Below are positions 33,525-43,066 of a DNA stretch of 64,000 nucleotides, in pieces. A program made the position numbers and the translations under genes. The stretch covers positions 1 through 64,000 of the forward strand of contig JAHBTX010000002.1 in NCBI GenBank assembly GCA_019638395.1, given 5' to 3'. Source of the DNA: Cyclobacteriaceae bacterium. GTDB lineage: Bacteria > Bacteroidota > Bacteroidia > Cytophagales > Cyclobacteriaceae. Numbering within the stretch: position 1 is the first letter of the stretch; each line of letters begins with the position of its first letter. Under the pieces are notes generated by a model. That model ran no database searches. It was given only the letters and a program-made list of their open reading frames with translations, and had not been told where the DNA came from.

Positions 33525-33875
33525 TTAAGGAGAAGGATGCCCCGCCTTCTCCAAAGCCTTAGCGAGTAAGCCACTTCTTGTAGCTGGCTTATGGTTCTTC
33601 AAAGACTTGTGAGATTTGTGCGACTCCAGCATTTTATGGATGTCGTCATAGTCGTAAAAGATTACGGCTCCGATTTTAGTATACGGTAACACTCCGCTTA
33701 CACGGAGGTGTTGGAGAGTTCCCGGAGAAATGGTTAACAGTCTTCGCACTTCGTGTGACTTTAACCATTTGCGTGCGGGTTGGGTCTGGCGTTGCAATAC
33801 AAGTTTCTGTATCTCTTCGAGCAGGTCAGTTTTGAATTGGGCCAGGTCTTCTGTTGTGATGATGTTCGCAGCCAT
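33525..33875 (-). CDS. HTH excisionase-like protein
   Basis: 116 aa from ATG 33875 (MAANIITTEDLAQF). The core WLKSHEVRRLLTISPGTLQHLRVSGVLPYTKIGAVIFYD (about 46-85) is a MerR/excisionase-type winged helix (helix_turn_helix_17-like). Such proteins act as Xis or transcription regulators in Bacteroidetes ICEs. It is the last ICE-type gene before the chromosomal-looking Crp gene. Confidence 0.75.
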   Translation of the reverse strand: MAANIITTEDLAQFKTDLLEEIQKLVLQRQTQPARKWLKSHEVRRLLTISPGTLQHLRVSGVLPYTKIGAVIFYDYDDIHKMLESHKSHKSLKNHKPATRSGLLAKALEKAGHPSP

Positions 33876-34030
33876 TGTATTTAAGATGATGGCGTAAAAC
33901 AATTCACTTTGCAAATACCAAAACAGTTGCAGGGGGTTCTGGAACCCCTCGAAAATCTCCTATAAAATTAATTTCACTTTGGACATAGGGTATTCGTTCA
34001 TTTTCATTAGTAAACAGAAAATGCCAGCCT

Positions 34031-34612
34031 ATGGACGCAGAGCAGTTGTTTGGTATTTTATCAGATCAGATTGTTCTTACTGATTCATTTAAGACAGCCC
34101 TGCAGCAGGAAGTTACTTTCTTGTCGCTACCAAAAAATCATTTCTTGATTGAGGCACCCCGTCCGTCCGATCATATTTATTTGCTACAGGAAGGTTTCGC
34201 CAAAGGCTTTGTATTTGAGGAAGGAGAAAAGAAAGTGCATAGTTTTTGGGGTGCCGGTGATATTATTGTGAATCCTCACGGTTGCTTTGAGAAAGTACCA
34301 TCCGTGGAATTTGTTCAATTGACAGAGAAAAGCAAGGTCTGGTGTATAGGTCAAACATCTCTTAAAGTTTTAATGGATTCATTCAAGGAAGCCCGAAGCC
34401 TCTATCGTATTGTTATTGGCCGGTATTACGTTCAAAGTCAGAGTCGGTTGTTCGATGTCCAGCATAGATCCGCCTGGCAGAGGTATCAAAAGCTTATTCA
34501 GCAGTATCCGGTCATCGAGCAGAAAGTTTCGCAAGAATATATCGCGTCATTCTTAAGCATTACCCCACAGTCGCTTAGTCGCATGAAACGCGAGCACCGT
34601 AATAAACCTTAA
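34031..34612 (+). CDS. Crp/Fnr-like cyclic-nucleotide-domain regulator
   Basis: 193 aa: beta-roll domain (about 25-110, with FLIEAPRPSDHIYLLQEG...) and a C-terminal helix-turn-helix (VSQEYIASFLSITPQSLSRMKREHRN, about 165-190). The chain is typical of the short Bacteroidetes Crp/Fnr group, which often lack cAMP binding. It is divergent from the HTH gene at 33525 and probably regulates the genes that follow. Confidence 0.85.
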   Translation: MDAEQLFGILSDQIVLTDSFKTALQQEVTFLSLPKNHFLIEAPRPSDHIYLLQEGFAKGFVFEEGEKKVHSFWGAGDIIVNPHGCFEKVPSVEFVQLTEKSKVWCIGQTSLKVLMDSFKEARSLYRIVIGRYYVQSQSRLFDVQHRSAWQRYQKLIQQYPVIEQKVSQEYIASFLSITPQSLSRMKREHRNKP

Positions 34613-34640
34613 CATAGGATAAGAAGGTTTTTATCCTATG
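34613..34640 (+). terminator. hairpin after the Crp-like gene
   Basis: CATAGGATAA (34613-34622), 8-nt loop, TTATCCTATG (34631-34640): perfect 10-bp stem immediately after the stop codon. No T-run follows, so it may be a weak terminator or an mRNA-stabilising hairpin. Confidence 0.5.
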
Positions 34641-34723
34641 GTAAGTAGGAATTTGAATCTACGGTAATCAATTCTAGTGCCTGCCTGATTTACATTCACA
34701 TCATCAAAGAAAAGAACATCGTT

Positions 34724-35152
34724 ATGAATCGAGTTGCCATTTCTGAAATTGTACGATACCTGTTGATATTGCTTTTTGCATACACGGCAGCATCCAAGAT
34801 GCTTACTTATCCGCTGTTTGTGGTGCAAATTGGCTTATCGCCTATACTTCCGGCCTTTACGCAAGAGGTTGCCTGGGTGGTTCCGTTAGTGGAGTTTTTA
34901 GTCGCTTTAATGCTGGCGGTTCCCGGTACTCGGACAATCGGATTTTATTCAAGTTGGGTGTTGATGCTTTCATTCACGCTTTATGTGGCCGCTATTCTAA
35001 CCATTGCCAGCCACGTGCCATGTTCTTGTGGTGGTGTGTTGGAGGCGCTTTCCTGGGAACAGCACTTGGTTTTTAATTTCACCTTTCTCGCACTAAACAC
35101 ACTTGTTTTGATTTGGCACTATCGAAATCCGCGCATGATTTCGATAACCTAA
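34724..35152 (+). CDS. MauE/DoxX-like redox membrane protein
   Basis: 142 aa with four predicted membrane helices (about 9-26, 47-66, 73-94, 113-130). A VPCSCGG motif (about 104-110) provides paired cysteines at a loop, typical of MauE-type proteins that move electrons or disulfides. It sits upstream of a small cysteine-containing secreted protein and near a TlpA gene. The exact substrate is unknown. Confidence 0.75.
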   Translation: MNRVAISEIVRYLLILLFAYTAASKMLTYPLFVVQIGLSPILPAFTQEVAWVVPLVEFLVALMLAVPGTRTIGFYSSWVLMLSFTLYVAAILTIASHVPCSCGGVLEALSWEQHLVFNFTFLALNTLVLIWHYRNPRMISIT

Positions 35153-35229
35153 AGATATACTGATCAGTATCAGGGTATCGACCGAAAACCTGTAAAAAAG
35201 AGTAGGTCGTCCACTTAATTCAAAATGTT

Positions 35230-35469
35230 ATGAAAAAAGTTTCAATGATCTTGTCGATGGTGGTTTTTATGTTGGCGTTGGGAGCGGCTTTTGCCTCATC
35301 GTCTAAGAAGATGTTGGTAACAGAAGTGTGGCGCAAGCCTACATCAGGTGGCATCTGTGCACCAACGGATTGTTTGATTCTCGGAGAAGACCCTTGTGGT
35401 GCTACAGGCTATGTGCACTTCAACAATGCTTCCTGTACAGGAACATCCATTTCTCCTATGAAAAATTAG
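35230..35469 (+). CDS. DUF6520-type small secreted protein
   Basis: 79 aa with a signal peptide (MKKVSMILSMVVFMLALGAAFA) and a short mature chain containing four cysteines (ICAPTDCLILGEDPCGATG...SCTG). DUF6520 proteins are small, numerous in Bacteroidetes and poorly understood. It follows the MauE-like gene on the same strand and ends in a strong hairpin. A thiol/disulfide role is plausible from context only. Confidence 0.75.
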   Translation: MKKVSMILSMVVFMLALGAAFASSSKKMLVTEVWRKPTSGGICAPTDCLILGEDPCGATGYVHFNNASCTGTSISPMKN

Positions 35470-35477
35470 GGATTGGT

Positions 35478-35505
35478 ATGCCGGTGGACTAAAATCCACC
35501 GGCAT
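35478..35505. terminator. bidirectional terminator between DUF6520 and TlpA genes
   Basis: ATGCCGGTGGA (35478-35488), 6-nt loop, TCCACCGGCAT (35495-35505): perfect 11-bp stem in the short gap between convergent genes (stops at 35469 and 35512). Confidence 0.7.
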
Positions 35506-35511
35506 TCACTC

Positions 35512-36960
35512 TTATTGTGGTTCATCCATCAATGAAAGTATAGTTTTCGGATTCCGCACAGTGCTTGAGATTAATTTACCTTGTTCATCAATCAACATTA
35601 TGAACGGAGCATAACTGGCATTATATCTCATCTCCCATTCGCTGCCCGAATTTGGTTTGTTAAGCCAGCTTGCAGTAAAATCAGGATGACAGTACGTAGG
35701 CAAATAGCTTTTCCAAAGTTCTTTATCTGAAGTACCACCTACACTCCAGATAACAATATCGTTTCGGCCTTTTAGTTTGGGCAATATGTGCTCCACTAAA
35801 TCATTCCTAAAGTCTTTGCAGCCAGAGCATCGAGGCCCCCATAAGTCAAGGATAACTTTTTTCCCGCGGAAGTCGGAGAGTTTCAGGGTGTCATCAGCCG
35901 CTGTAAGTGTTACTAAATCTTCAATATGGATTCCGGGTTTAATTTTTCGGTTTAAAGAATTGAGGAGATTCTTCAACGTAGTATTAGTTGTAACATTCTC
36001 GGCCATCTGAATACACTCTGTAACAAAATTTGGGTGTGTCTCTCCGAATGCGAATGCCAATGCTGAATAATTAACTAACGTGTAAACCATGAATACTTGC
36101 TGCAACTCCGGTGGGAACTTCTTGAATTCCATAAAGAGGTCTTTAACATTGTATTTCTGAATATACCCCAAGTCATAGTGCTTATAATCCGGATAACGCT
36201 CATGCAGCAATTTCCATTTGATAAGTTCTGTGCGATACTGGATTAGTGAACGGCTGGAATACCAAATGTATGACAGTACTTTGGCTGGATTTTTATTAAG
36301 TTCCGCAAGAATATCTTGTCGACTTTCTGGATTAACAGTCCATTGATGGCTTAAGATGTGCAATCGAGCTAGGTCTGCAATAGCTTGAACATCGGCCAGC
36401 CAGATGTTATAAACCTTTGATGAAAGCTCTTTCTTACTTTTCTTTAGTTTAGCTGCAAGTGCACTCTCCAAATCTGCAACACTTTTATAAGCCTCCGCAT
36501 GTGTTTTAACTTTGTCATAGACTTCATACTCTGCATCCGTAATACCGTCAATTAATTTTCGCATGTCAAAAGCCAATTGGTACTTGACCGCACTGCGACC
36601 ACTAAATATTATGGTTGGCGGATTTTGATTGAAGTTGATTTGAATGTGTACGCTGTCTCCAGGCTCAACAATCCAATGTGTTCCTATAAAAATGCCCGAC
36701 CAACTATAGCTTGATAGAGATAGTCGCGCAATGGTACTCACATTTGGATAATGCAATACTTCAGCCTTAGTTGATATGTAAGCTTTTTTAAACCCATCTT
36801 CAAAAGAACTTTCATCGAATACATAGTCTCGATGAAAGTTCAAGTTGATGCTGTCCGACCTATCAGAAGTGAAGGTAAAAAATACGTCTTGTTGCGCTTG
36901 TGCTACGTGGCAAATTGTCAACAATAGAAAGGCGGTTATTCGAATCGCATTCATAATCAA
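35512..36960 (-). CDS. TlpA-like thioredoxin-fold protein
   Basis: 482 aa exported by a signal peptide (about residues 1-24). The C-terminal thioredoxin-like domain begins near 345, with the redox motif C378-S-G-C381 after LDLWGPR. The N-terminal 340 residues are typical of the large Bacteroidetes TlpA proteins that accompany SusC/D operons. It overlaps the susD gene by 4 bases. It probably maintains or reduces disulfides in the periplasm. Confidence 0.82.
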   Translation of the reverse strand: MIMNAIRITAFLLLTICHVAQAQQDVFFTFTSDRSDSINLNFHRDYVFDESSFEDGFKKAYISTKAEVLHYPNVSTIARLSLSSYSWSGIFIGTHWIVEPGDSVHIQINFNQNPPTIIFSGRSAVKYQLAFDMRKLIDGITDAEYEVYDKVKTHAEAYKSVADLESALAAKLKKSKKELSSKVYNIWLADVQAIADLARLHILSHQWTVNPESRQDILAELNKNPAKVLSYIWYSSRSLIQYRTELIKWKLLHERYPDYKHYDLGYIQKYNVKDLFMEFKKFPPELQQVFMVYTLVNYSALAFAFGETHPNFVTECIQMAENVTTNTTLKNLLNSLNRKIKPGIHIEDLVTLTAADDTLKLSDFRGKKVILDLWGPRCSGCKDFRNDLVEHILPKLKGRNDIVIWSVGGTSDKELWKSYLPTYCHPDFTASWLNKPNSGSEWEMRYNASYAPFIMLIDEQGKLISSTVRNPKTILSLMDEPQ

Positions 36961-38333
36961 TAACCGGGATTTTGTGAAAGATTAGCATTGCGATTTCGCT
37001 CAGTTTGAGGAATCGGAAACAGGGCATCAGTGACCTGCCAATTAGCTTTAGTCGTTCCAATAACAGCGTCCAATCTGCCGGTTCGTTTCAAGTCAAGCCA
37101 TCGGTGACCGTTCTCTGTAAATAATTCAAATCTCCGCTCGTTTTCAATGGCCAGCAACATCGTACTCTTGTCGCTTGCTGCACTTGCTACTAATCCTGCC
37201 CGTGAACGGATGGCGTTGAGGTCTTCTGCCGCACTTACGATGTTATTGAGATTAGCACGGGCCTCGGCACGAATCAAGTATAACTCGCCTGAGCGAATAA
37301 GCACCTGAAACTCTGTCTTCGGTGAAGTGTCCTGGGGTAGTCTTCGAACCTTATATTTAAAAGGGTGATACCATGTGTCGCTTCCATCTGTATAGCTTTT
37401 TGTCCATGCCTGCATTCGCAAATCGCCCGGCTCGAAAGCTTGCATGAACATGTTGGTCAATGCTACCACAGTGGGTGCTGAACGCAGAATGTAGGTGTTG
37501 CCATCCCATGAGCTGATGCGCGGAATTACCGACTGAAGTTGAAAAACTATTTCGGTACTCCCAATTAAGAAGACATTGTTTAGGTCAGCTTCTAAAGGTG
37601 CACCCGCTATCACTTCAGTGGCTTCTGCTTCAGCGGCTGCATAATTCTGTGTATAAAGATAGACCCGTGCTAACATAGCTGCTGCAGCAATCTTGGTTGG
37701 CCGGATTTTCAGTGTTACTGATTCTGGTAACTTGCTCTTGGCATCAAGCAGGTCGGCTATAATATTTTGATAAACTTCCGAGGCGGCATTACGAGTGGTT
37801 TTACTGTTCACAACGTAGTCTGTTGAAGATACCCATGGAACGTCACCCCAATAGCTGACCAGCAGCAAGTGAAAATATGCCCGCATGAACTTAGCTTCAC
37901 CTATTAGTTGACTCTTTACTGTTTCTTGAATTGAAGTTGATTTGTTTAAACCTTCCATCATAGCATTAGCCTGATAAACCAGGTTATAAATCTGATTCCA
38001 AGCTGTCAGAAGATTTGGGTTCATGGCTGTTAATTCATTAGCAGCAAAAGGAGCCATCTCATTAAACGCGCTATAGTTATCCAGTTCGTCCGCAGCCAGA
38101 CCAGCCATATTGTTGAGGCTGGTTGCTCCAGCGCAAAAGCTTTCGGAGAACTGAACCATATCAATATAGATGCGATTAACGGCCGCCCTCGCAGTACTTT
38201 CATCCTGAAATACAGTAGTTGTTGAAAGTGTTGTCTGTGGCGGCTCGATAGTTACAAAGTCTTCACAAGCTGTAGCAATCATCAAAAGCAGGAAGGCTAA
38301 CGTATGTTGGATGTTATTGTATATCTTTTTCAT
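36957..38333 (-). CDS. SusD/RagB-family outer-membrane lipoprotein
   Basis: 458 aa. The signal peptide ends in a lipobox (IATAC, Cys 23). The body is the tetratricopeptide-like SusD fold, with patterns such as ARVYLYTQNYAAAEAEATEVIAG and ELYLIRAEARANLN, ending in LSQNPGY. It is the surface ligand-binding lid for the TonB-dependent transporter encoded just upstream in the operon. The substrate cannot be read from sequence. Confidence 0.88.
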   Translation of the reverse strand: MKKIYNNIQHTLAFLLLMIATACEDFVTIEPPQTTLSTTTVFQDESTARAAVNRIYIDMVQFSESFCAGATSLNNMAGLAADELDNYSAFNEMAPFAANELTAMNPNLLTAWNQIYNLVYQANAMMEGLNKSTSIQETVKSQLIGEAKFMRAYFHLLLVSYWGDVPWVSSTDYVVNSKTTRNAASEVYQNIIADLLDAKSKLPESVTLKIRPTKIAAAAMLARVYLYTQNYAAAEAEATEVIAGAPLEADLNNVFLIGSTEIVFQLQSVIPRISSWDGNTYILRSAPTVVALTNMFMQAFEPGDLRMQAWTKSYTDGSDTWYHPFKYKVRRLPQDTSPKTEFQVLIRSGELYLIRAEARANLNNIVSAAEDLNAIRSRAGLVASAASDKSTMLLAIENERRFELFTENGHRWLDLKRTGRLDAVIGTTKANWQVTDALFPIPQTERNRNANLSQNPGY

Positions 38334-38345
38334 ATGTTATTTGCG

Positions 38346-41300
38346 TTAAAATGTAAGCGTTGCACCAAGAGTTATCATCCGTATTGGTGGTAGTGTGGCG
38401 CTTTGGCTCTCTGGGTCAAGGCCTTGGTAGTTGGTAATTGTTGCCAGATTTTGGCCTTGCACATACAACCGGGCTTGTTGCAGTGCTGTCTTCTTCAATA
38501 CCTGTGATGGGAATTGATAGGAGAACGATACATTTTTGAGTCGAATGAAAGATGCGTCACCAAACCGGTTGTCGCTGTAGTTATTATATAAGTTTCCGAG
38601 AAATGCATCGCCAAAGCCTTGTGTAAATTGCCCAATGGCTGCGTTGTCTCCCGGCTTCTGCCATCGTTCTAATACCCATACGGGTTGATTGGTAGCTGCT
38701 CCTGGCCTGTCATAAAAGTACGTGAGATAATTTCGGCCAGTCTGGTTTACAAACTGAATCATCACATCCAATGCAAAGCCTTTGTAATGGAAGTTGTTTT
38801 GAAAGCCGCCAAAGAATTTTTGCGTGAGCGATTTGTTACCGAGTAAATCAGCTTCAAAGGTTACTCCGCCATCATCATTAACATCACGGTGTTGATAGAC
38901 TCCGGTTTCGGGATTGACCTCTTTGTATTCAAATGAGGGCTGAACTGTTAACGGCTTGCCTAAGATGTAATCAAAAGCAAAAGATGAATTTTGGATACTC
39001 GGGAAAGCTATGAGTTCATTTCTTGGAAGGGTAAAGTTTATTGAACTTGCCCATGTAAATGCTTTTGTCTGAATGGGTGTTGATGCCAGCACAATCTCAA
39101 CGCCCGTGTTCTTCACTTCCGCAGGCAAGTTTGCCTGAACACTATTGAATCCGGTAAGACCTGGCAAAGGAACGCCCACTAATTGATTGCCTGAGCGATG
39201 GTTATAGTAACTAATGCTAACGTTGAGTTTGTCCTTCCAAAGGCCGGTTTCTAACGCCACTTCCCATTTCCGGTTCTCTTCCCATGCATAATCCGGGTTG
39301 GCCAGATTGATGGGATAGAGTCCACCCATTCCATCATACGTGTACGCAGTTGATGTCCAGAGATCAACATAGCCATAGTCTGCAATTTGATCGCTGCCGG
39401 TAGTGCCGATGCTGGCGCGGATTTTTCCGAATGTAAGCACGTTATTTTGAAGCCATGATTCCTTTGTGAACACCCATGCTGCACCAAGTGCACCGAAGTT
39501 AGCAAACTGGTTGCCCGGACCGAAGCGACTGGATGCATCTCTTCGTCCTGTAACGTTAGCGAGGTACTTTCCCTTCCAATTATAGTTTACCCGTCCAAAC
39601 AACGCACTGTATCGGTATTCAGATTGGTTAACGGATTGAATGGTAATTGTTGAAGCTGCTTGTGGATTCCGTAGCAATGCATCGCTGGCAAAACCTGTTG
39701 CAGACAAATCAGTCGATTCATTATTACTACCCTGAAATGTTGAGCCGAAAAGTGCAGTCAATATACCTTCGCCTAAAGGAATGGAGTACTCCAGTGTTGG
39801 CTCAGTAATCCACGTTTGAATTTTTCTGTCCGCAAATGTTGCTGAGGAGGCTTGTGATAAGTTCGGGTCGAATGAACTTTTTGGTTGTGCGGAAAATTCA
39901 TCCATGCGTACGTTAGAGTAACCCACGTTTACTTTGGCTTCCAGTGTGGGCAAAATTTTGTAGGCAATTATGGTGTTGCTCAGAAGGTTGGTAGTTTTTG
40001 TTTCAAAGTCTTTCCGCGTAAAGGCCAGTGGATTTCTCCATGTTGAATTTTCCCAATTCAAATTTCCATCGGGTAAGTAGAGGGCTGGTGCATTGGGCGC
40101 CAGCAATAAGGCTTGACCGGTAAGGTCAATCAGCGGCAACGTATTGTTATCTGCCAGATAGTAGGCGGAGAAATCAATGTTCCATTTATTATTGCTGGAT
40201 CGGTGATTGACTTTGAAGTTGCCTGAATACTTTTTGTTGGCAAACTCACCGGGGAATACGGTGGATTCCTTTAGGTACCCACCAGCAATCATGAACTTAG
40301 TTTGTTCTGATCCGCCCGATACAGATAGTTGCATATTCGTCATACGAGCTGTTCCACCCAGCAATTCTTTTTGCCAGTCTGTGTAGCGATTCTGATTCCA
40401 GGTAAGCACGTCATGGTCAGGATAAAACGTGCCGGGGGCAACTTGGTCGTTTGTAAATGCTTCATTGCGCATCGACAGATATTGTTGTGTGTTGAGCAAA
40501 TCCAGCTTGCGGCTGGTGTTGCCCCAGCCCTCATAATAGTTGGTGGTGAACTCGGTCTTTCCAGACTTGCCGCGTTTGGTTGTAATCAATACCACACCAT
40601 TCGCTCCCCGCGAACCATAGATAGCAGTGGCATCTGCATCTTTTAATATTTCAATACTTTCAATATCAGCAGGGTTTATAGCGCTTAGCGGATTCCCACC
40701 ATCAATGATGCTTGCACTGGACGAAGAACCTAGGGGAGTTGAGTTGAATGGAACACCATCAATAATATAGAGAGGCCGATTGCCATTGTTGCCCACTGAA
40801 TTTCGTAAACTATTTTGACCGCGTATTTGAATGTTGAATGCGCCACCCGGCACTCCTGATTGTTGTTGGATGTACACTCCAGCCAAACGACCCTGCAAGG
40901 CCTGAAGTGGATTGTTGACGGGTTGTTTTTCAATTTCCCCAGAACCAAGCTTGGCGATATTGCCCGTTTGCTCCCGTTCTTTGACTTTGTAGTACCCTGC
41001 ATTGACAACTACTTCTTTCAAACTTTGAATATCTTCTGTTAGTTGAACGTCTATAGAAGATTGATTTCCAACCCTCATTTCTACAGACTGAAAACCAATG
41101 AAAGAGAACACCAATACATCTTCGGGCTGTACATCAATTAAGTAAGTCCCCTCGGCATCGGAAGTTGTGCCTTGTGTTGTGCCCTTCACGATAATGTTCA
41201 CCCCGGCCATAGGCACTCCACTAGCTGCATCAGTTATCTTTCCATTTACACGTTGCCTTTGATTTTCTTCGGGCTGCGATTTCTTTTCAGGCAATTTCTC

Positions 41301-41666
41301 ATTAGGTACTGTCTCTTTATTGAGTGTAATAGTATTTGTGCCTTCATGCACCCGGTAGCGGATTTTGCGGGGTAAGAAAAGCTCTTCCAACACATCGCGT
41401 AGCTTACGCTTTTTCGCTTGAAGCGAAACGACTTCCTCAATGTCAACGTGATTTGGACTATACATAAAGCGTATGTCTGCCGCAGATTCAAGGCTTTTCA
41501 ATACGTCTTGCATGGGCTGGTCAAGTAGCGTGACGGAGACTTCTTTCTCCAACACGTTGGTGGGGCTTGCAATTACTGGTAACGAAATTATCATCACGAT
41601 AATGGTAAGGTGTGTGGCTTTTAGCGGGATGTATGCGTATAGATATTTCATAGGTTTAATGTTCAT
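38346..41666 (-). CDS. SusC/RagA TonB-linked outer-membrane transporter with STN domain
   Basis: 1106 aa. It begins with a signal segment, then an STN (secretin/TonB signalling) domain at about 43-117, a carboxypeptidase-like domain (about 138-212), a plug with SIEILKDADATAIYGSRGANG, and the beta-barrel. The STN domain shows it is a signalling transporter controlled through FecR. The fecR gene is next upstream; the matching sigma gene lies farther away because of inserted sequence. Confidence 0.9.
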   Translation of the reverse strand: MNIKPMKYLYAYIPLKATHLTIIVMIISLPVIASPTNVLEKEVSVTLLDQPMQDVLKSLESAADIRFMYSPNHVDIEEVVSLQAKKRKLRDVLEELFLPRKIRYRVHEGTNTITLNKETVPNEKLPEKKSQPEENQRQRVNGKITDAASGVPMAGVNIIVKGTTQGTTSDAEGTYLIDVQPEDVLVFSFIGFQSVEMRVGNQSSIDVQLTEDIQSLKEVVVNAGYYKVKEREQTGNIAKLGSGEIEKQPVNNPLQALQGRLAGVYIQQQSGVPGGAFNIQIRGQNSLRNSVGNNGNRPLYIIDGVPFNSTPLGSSSSASIIDGGNPLSAINPADIESIEILKDADATAIYGSRGANGVVLITTKRGKSGKTEFTTNYYEGWGNTSRKLDLLNTQQYLSMRNEAFTNDQVAPGTFYPDHDVLTWNQNRYTDWQKELLGGTARMTNMQLSVSGGSEQTKFMIAGGYLKESTVFPGEFANKKYSGNFKVNHRSSNNKWNIDFSAYYLADNNTLPLIDLTGQALLLAPNAPALYLPDGNLNWENSTWRNPLAFTRKDFETKTTNLLSNTIIAYKILPTLEAKVNVGYSNVRMDEFSAQPKSSFDPNLSQASSATFADRKIQTWITEPTLEYSIPLGEGILTALFGSTFQGSNNESTDLSATGFASDALLRNPQAASTITIQSVNQSEYRYSALFGRVNYNWKGKYLANVTGRRDASSRFGPGNQFANFGALGAAWVFTKESWLQNNVLTFGKIRASIGTTGSDQIADYGYVDLWTSTAYTYDGMGGLYPINLANPDYAWEENRKWEVALETGLWKDKLNVSISYYNHRSGNQLVGVPLPGLTGFNSVQANLPAEVKNTGVEIVLASTPIQTKAFTWASSINFTLPRNELIAFPSIQNSSFAFDYILGKPLTVQPSFEYKEVNPETGVYQHRDVNDDGGVTFEADLLGNKSLTQKFFGGFQNNFHYKGFALDVMIQFVNQTGRNYLTYFYDRPGAATNQPVWVLERWQKPGDNAAIGQFTQGFGDAFLGNLYNNYSDNRFGDASFIRLKNVSFSYQFPSQVLKKTALQQARLYVQGQNLATITNYQGLDPESQSATLPPIRMITLGATLTF

Positions 41667-41717
41667 GTTTAGGCAATAGAATTTATAGCAGTCGCGCTGT
41701 TCGACCTGTTCGGGTTC

Positions 41718-41742
41718 AAAAAACCGGCAATCAATGATTGCC
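41718..41742 (-). terminator. terminator between fecR and susC
   Basis: On the minus strand, GGCAATCA, one spacer base, TGATTGCC (41726-41742), then GG and six T (41718-41723). The strong hairpin separates fecR transcription from the susC promoter. Confidence 0.6.
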
Positions 41743-41802
41743 TATATCGTAAGCGATCTTAGGAAGAGTTGTATCGAGTGCTCCTGTAGGGAAATGTTGT
41801 TT

Positions 41803-42765
41803 TCATTGGCAACCCTTTCCGTAGATGATGATGATCGTTTCTTTTTTAGTAACCTTGATAGATAGTACTTCCGCTATCAATTGCAGGGATGTATCGAGTG
41901 AGTGATCGGTAAGGTCTGCTGTAAGGCGACAATTATTCATTGTTTCATCAGATGTTTTGATGACCACATTGAATTTTTTCTCCAGTCTGTTCAGCACTTC
42001 ACGAAGTGTATTGTTTTCAAAGAGCATGTTGTACTCCGTATTAGCGGTTAATTCGTTGGCTTCCTTTTTACTAAAGGAAGTCTGCTTCCATTGATTGCGC
42101 GTGTAGACCAGTTCCTGAAAGGGTTCAAGCTGGGTAGTCTTGTTACCGGTGGCTGAGGTTACGCTCACTTTACCCGTTAATACTTTAACCACCACAGAGT
42201 CTTGACTGGAGCGCAGGCTGAAGCTTGTTCCCAATACCTGGATTGAAATATCCCGGCATTGAATGACAAAGGGTCGATTGGGGTCTTTCGCAACTTCGAA
42301 GAGCGCTTCACCTGTAAGTTCAGCATAACGCGTATGACCATTATCTTTTTCAAAGTATGCCAATTTGCTATTGCCTTTTACCCAAACCAGGCTACCATCG
42401 TTGAGGATCATTTTATCAATAGCCTTGTCTGTAAGGTTACCTTCGGTTGAAGCATCCTTTAATTGCCAAAAGAAATAGGTAGCAACAAGCACCAGCACTA
42501 CAGAAGCAGCTATGCGTAATATCCATTGGTTTTTTTTATTCTTCCGGATTTGTTTGGGGCGGAATTCTGTAACGGAGCCTCCACTTTCAATCTTTGAAGT
42601 GATTTTCTGAAACAGTTGTTCTTCGTCTTCCGGGGTTAGTTCAAGATGGGTGGTGTCCTCCGTTTTCATCACCTCAAGCCAAGCTTCCAACTTGGCCTTT
42701 TCCTCATCGGTTACTTGGCCAGTGAGGTAGCGTTGCAGCAAACGGTCAAAATCCGATTTTTCCAT
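41803..42765 (-). CDS. FecR-like anti-sigma factor
   Basis: 320 aa: N-terminal anti-sigma region (FDRLLQRYLTGQVTDEEKAKLEAWL), one membrane helix (about 82-98), FecR domain (about 110-215) and C-terminal DUF4974 domain (VLNRLEKKFNVVIKTSD). It relays the signal from the SusC STN domain to an ECF sigma factor. A sigma gene is expected directly upstream; the nearest one in the same orientation is at 45343-45909. Confidence 0.9.
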   Translation of the reverse strand: MEKSDFDRLLQRYLTGQVTDEEKAKLEAWLEVMKTEDTTHLELTPEDEEQLFQKITSKIESGGSVTEFRPKQIRKNKKNQWILRIAASVVLVLVATYFFWQLKDASTEGNLTDKAIDKMILNDGSLVWVKGNSKLAYFEKDNGHTRYAELTGEALFEVAKDPNRPFVIQCRDISIQVLGTSFSLRSSQDSVVVKVLTGKVSVTSATGNKTTQLEPFQELVYTRNQWKQTSFSKKEANELTANTEYNMLFENNTLREVLNRLEKKFNVVIKTSDETMNNCRLTADLTDHSLDTSLQLIAEVLSIKVTKKETIIIIYGKGCQ

Positions 42766-42894
42766 GACCGGAAGGGTTTAATAGGTGGTTGAAGTTACGC
42801 AAAAGTGAGGTCTTTTGAGTAAGTGACCTTGGGGAATGAAACACGGTGAATCCTGAGTATTATTTTTCACCATGTCATTACAATTAAAAATATC

Positions 42895-43062
42895 TCATAG
42901 CATTTTTAACACATGTTTATAGGCTCTCCCAATAGGGATTCTGATTCCATTAATCTCCACGGTTTCTGAATTGAACGACCGTACCTTGTGATTAGCAATG
43001 ATATAAGACCGGTGAATACGCTGAAAAAGAGCACCAGGCAATAGCCGTTCTATTTCGTGAGT
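42895..43062 (-). pseudogene. LytTR regulator fragment
   Basis: On the minus strand the frame encodes a C-terminal LytTR DNA-binding part: HEIERLLPGALFQRIHRSYI, then VEINGIRIPIGRAYKHVLKML and a stop. The pattern RIHRSYI and IPIGRAYK is diagnostic. The upstream receiver and the start of LytTR are missing; the sequence runs into the HxlR fragment of the opposite strand at about 43062. Confidence 0.7.
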
Positions 43063-43066
43063 GCTC

